A stretch of 64,000 nucleotides of DNA. Origin: Leishmania martiniquensis. Its lineage: Eukaryota > Euglenozoa > Kinetoplastea > Trypanosomatida > Trypanosomatidae. Positions within the stretch are counted from its first letter, which is position 1. Every line of letters starts with the position of its first letter. This document shows positions 62,901 to 64,000 of this stretch, one piece after another. The stretch is from positions 264,001 through 328,000 of the forward strand of contig NC_090141.1 in NCBI RefSeq assembly GCF_017916325.1, read 5' to 3'. The position numbers and the translations under genes were made by a program. The notes beneath the pieces were generated by a model, which saw only the letters and a program-made list of their open reading frames with translations, was not told the DNA's origin and ran no database searches.

Positions 62901-64000
62901 GCAAGCTAACTGTGGCGGCAACAGCAGTGTCAGCGCCTCCACCGCCGTGAGCCACGGCAGCCCGCAGATGACGCCTACCTCCGTCAGCTCGCCGCAGAAC
63001 CACTTTGGTACCTTGTCGTCGACGGCACCGGCAATCGCTGTGATGACGTCATCGCCGGTGAGCCTGACTGGCAACACCACGCCGAGCACTTGCATTGCGG
63101 GTGCCACCGGGCTCCACTATCGCACCACCTCAACCCCGAACTGCAGCTTTCCATCGATGCCGCTGCCGCCACCTCCGCCGCCATTAGCCGAGCGCAGCTC
63201 GCCCTCTCCTCCGCCGCTTGTATCGGGCACCTCTTCGTCATCGTGCATCGTGCCGGTGCCAGATGCAGCGGCCGCGGCTCTCGCCACGACTTGCACTGCG
63301 AGCTTCGGCGCCTCCGCCGGGGACCATCACCACGCACGCAGTCCTTTGATGTCGCAGCAGTCGCACTCCCGCCAGTTGCACCGCTCGCTACAAAACCCGG
63401 CGCTGCCTGCCACTGCCACTTCGTTGCTCGACGTGGAGGATGCACTGCGCCTCAGCGCGAGTGGCAATGCGGTGCAGAGCGACACCAGCAGCCACCATCA
63501 CCAGGAGTCACTGGCGCTGCCGGAGAACGGTGGAATGGCAAGCGCCTCGCCGACTCCAGCGCCGCTCGCGGTACCGAATAACAGTATGTACGGCACCTTC
63601 GATGCATACTACGGCCACAGCGTCGTGACGCCGCAGGCGGTGATGCTGCGCCAGCAGGCCCAGGCCGCGGCGGCCTCCATCGCATCCTCGTCCATGCGTG
63701 TGTCGACCCCACCGCGGCACCGAGCAGCCGAGAGCAGTTTTGTTATGTCTCCAGCCGCCATCACGCTCGCGGAAGAGAGGGGCACTCGAAAGGGTGGCCT
63801 GCACAAAGGCGACGGCGCTGGCGACCGTGACGGGAGATGGCCCACTGGTACGCGCAGTAACACAGCATCGCCACCGGCTGCAGGGACGCTGGCTGCTGCT
63901 GACGCAGCCGCACAGCAATGGCAGCCACCATCGCAGCAGCACTTGCAGGCCGTGCGCAGCGTACCGCGTCGAATCGCCTCAGGGCTCCTGCCGTATACGT
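56935..64000 (+). CDS. Very large unknown protein, N-terminal membrane segment, runs off the window
   Basis: The frame is open for 2355 codons without a stop and continues past the right edge, so this is partial at its C terminus. No family is recognised. Residues 24-40 (LAIGCGAGLLLYAGVAL), bounded by Arg, form a short membrane segment or signal anchor. An Arg-rich helix follows (about 86-115). Long Ser/Gly/His-rich disordered parts enclose more ordered islands: about 896-935 (VVVIRAPLGYDVSTDAASLW), 998-1039 (ISFEVYPAHLFYSFVIRAAV), 1371-1415 (LLRYRFRVFQQGSRSRKAL) and 1511-1565. A highly charged Arg/Glu helix at 1586-1640 could be a coiled coil. A Cys cluster (C1699, C1706, C1711, C1714) follows. 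The ATG lies 15 bases after an excellent splice acceptor. The conserved-looking islands suggest a real multidomain protein; its role is unknown. Confidence 0.87.
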   Translation, partial: MAAASVLSAPAGTPSSLTRLRTCLAIGCGAGLLLYAGVALRRCLACPRPPPQPTCPMADNTIALLRDLHDGPFRFGDPTPFAVAAREEATRRIRRQQRERRRLRRRMRSQLYRAKSYHLPSWPAAKAAAGALAPVSSVLEPASQQGTLSVSASPAARRGPPPQEGHAPNSRCTRSDAATADAARDRRRCAAALSVTDGGLRSTNSMTSFCAVEYDADDDRRQPDGYLEHAFDTVGQLAPASDDARKMTSGEASPTSSSPTSRTYDSVYTYSMSSSSSTTSGSSYGSHLSAPSLTRCVTSSAGSQDGGSSLLAMTTGSATSPDGVAWVKITLDGRGVSGGGLTSAHDAAPPPPPSQHHSYHPPSKDAGGSCGNLSPHMVSTSFSNPQLSSYPHSMTSATAAQGTRRPAQQLCGGTSSSFISIRASAGVPQPGVSTAFSSTFSGDGSRSPDASYATASAPTAGPVPSLPLSGRGGGGEDEEPCRYAASALMYGPPLFATEMDVTGALAELRSSTCGSGERQSNGCIGAGACGTANTAPPPNANATVAGTDGGIKALLSSSINATSFQQQPQPPTHHHHSRGHSRGQGHFLVTSTNTASGSAVLPTCGRHAVHHQGSGSGYNGAPPHASGRRSTNGSPASSQWLPEALPTLQLGCYCDGAPRGWGMWGSEGASGESTVIAANASFTHAPTETPISQASSALRRSITATGPTAHSSGRGNANSNLNHSFRSANPALRHRGGGRLRRWVRRCRRQVRRRVTARCAAVRLCVMHIWLAVRRGARALSGACARGYCRGTRQWRDGASAASAKVLAALRRLPWFSVTPSATAAVDGSCAVAAVVPSSEAAKRRSGHASPGADTTAEAEAEEAKRGGLLATDTADEAIDKIVQLLEPTPGRVPTVVVIRAPLGYDVSTDAASLWKALHLDSTSSEEGLIDIVIMEELKTGPLPPAQVKAAATAAGPSSQAASGPEKPATSCLPQQPQPQGPFTSVAAAATATARAPAQLRISFEVYPAHLFYSFVIRAAVLQEKDWALRRAAAELFGGSAEVTDGGGGLGASTAATGTAGGVPAGGSPLSFTFGATAPSGECSSGSCSSAMTSHPSHGTAAGAGSGVGFENFCLSPLSPGHFCRAQVFLKPTAPAPHAGLAGGAGVGAAGVSSGTAGDASASPVKSPASVLSPVTAATASPQVVVRLSESYSFPALPPQMVMSPLLGSQSRLGAPLGALPAGLNSSVYGGGGGALAGAGSATGASGSTVVGAAAAPGPARRIISDNELLFYIHVLRTTVGDGVATTALPSSQDSEACDDNAGKESTDAAPTNVQRGPGTAANRSLPAPNGTSDADPIDRSISDVEEDSGDDSEDPTLLDLRQREIEPQVLLRYRFRVFQQGSRSRKALDAAVLYTQDHVEQWHEEAKAMLQALPATASYQAHSSLSTPSLQVKGSSPALRSPESVGWMAPFGGGGDAPTGTASARPPRRSCPRPAGLPLLSLRAEALASTPELDQVDCRTPAVNCGSVQLPAWAMEVLVRRESMRETLVRDLKEKAFRVCAIPLPDMRVHCILPPAVPRYATAHARGFPLSRTFAEEVLSQQRALQFILLQREQENQRIIAARIRHEQRRQERRERKRRERRAREEAWRRAQQERQQRKNPPQKRNVTSAPRESGERLKEWLAGTMNPATLVSRVTSMIKHVSAGNTGGGEREVGSVCTHEPPQCGDSVCKACMKVSAAYRQGAGAGLPLGASSVTTPPPPQYRHGYPAANGSLCGASSPVQLHGAAPECSMRDDADVSQEAGHHVGCGEVALSDSVGNALQQKRLRDEPSSHAQVHLALLPAERDVDMAVDASSRSWLTPRTAGLSDPSCAVAVGSHSNGCDAGGSGDRGACALAGAPSPSPTSPRPHTVTASIMPPTLPNGMRASPPPQSHWPASGSGSPKGPPPPSHLSQSDHSGGRGSGGAARPVSVTSASSARSSQWTAVHTATNANSCVTPPAPSGGGSPEMQANCGGNSSVSASTAVSHGSPQMTPTSVSSPQNHFGTLSSTAPAIAVMTSSPVSLTGNTTPSTCIAGATGLHYRTTSTPNCSFPSMPLPPPPPPLAERSSPSPPPLVSGTSSSSCIVPVPDAAAAALATTCTASFGASAGDHHHARSPLMSQQSHSRQLHRSLQNPALPATATSLLDVEDALRLSASGNAVQSDTSSHHHQESLALPENGGMASASPTPAPLAVPNNSMYGTFDAYYGHSVVTPQAVMLRQQAQAAAASIASSSMRVSTPPRHRAAESSFVMSPAAITLAEERGTRKGGLHKGDGAGDRDGRWPTGTRSNTASPPAAGTLAAADAAAQQWQPPSQQHLQAVRSVPRRIASGLLPYT

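Overview
The window looks like nuclear DNA of a trypanosomatid, most likely a Leishmania-type parasite (Leishmaniinae). The reasons are direct: nine long, intronless, high-GC reading frames all lie on the + strand, separated by 0.8-4 kb of pyrimidine-rich spacer; several starts are preceded by a pyrimidine tract and an AG dinucleotide, as expected for spliced-leader trans-splicing; and the proteins carry the Ser/Ala/Gln/His-rich low-complexity runs common in this group. Nothing points to bacteria or viruses. I see no rRNA, tRNA, CRISPR array or intact transposon. The stretch is best read as part of one polycistronic transcription unit with no strand switch.

Layout: (1) 1118-7075, a 1985-residue RNA-binding protein with two closely related RRMs. 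(2) 11038-21474, a 3478-residue, mostly disordered protein of unknown function; the sequence after its stop (21470-22536) still looks coding in shifted frames. (3) 24417-27680, an unknown protein with one N-terminal membrane segment. (4) 28697-33478, an unknown protein with an AT-hook-like motif and a helical C-terminal part. (5) 35027-45526, a 3499-residue protein with a mitochondrial-type N terminus and degenerate helical repeats. (6) 46348-47535, a tail-anchored Qc-type SNARE. (7) 49123-53352, a lipin-type phosphatidate phosphatase with the DxDGT motif. (8) 54432-55124, a C1D/Rrp47-family RNA-processing factor. (9) 56935 to beyond 64000, an unknown protein with an N-terminal membrane segment, open at the window edge.

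The genes do not form an operon in the bacterial sense. Neighbours in such arrays are usually unrelated and are controlled after transcription, so the spacers and UTRs are where regulation is expected. Several spacers hold perfect short hairpins (8168-8192, 8653-8679, 53932-53949) and G-quadruplex-capable tracts (1030-1047, 8572-8598, 47541-47574, 55274-55299, 55974-55998). The recognisable functions are RNA binding (1), membrane fusion (6), phospholipid/triacylglycerol synthesis (7) and RNA processing (8). Five genes, together about 12,000 residues, have no assignable function.
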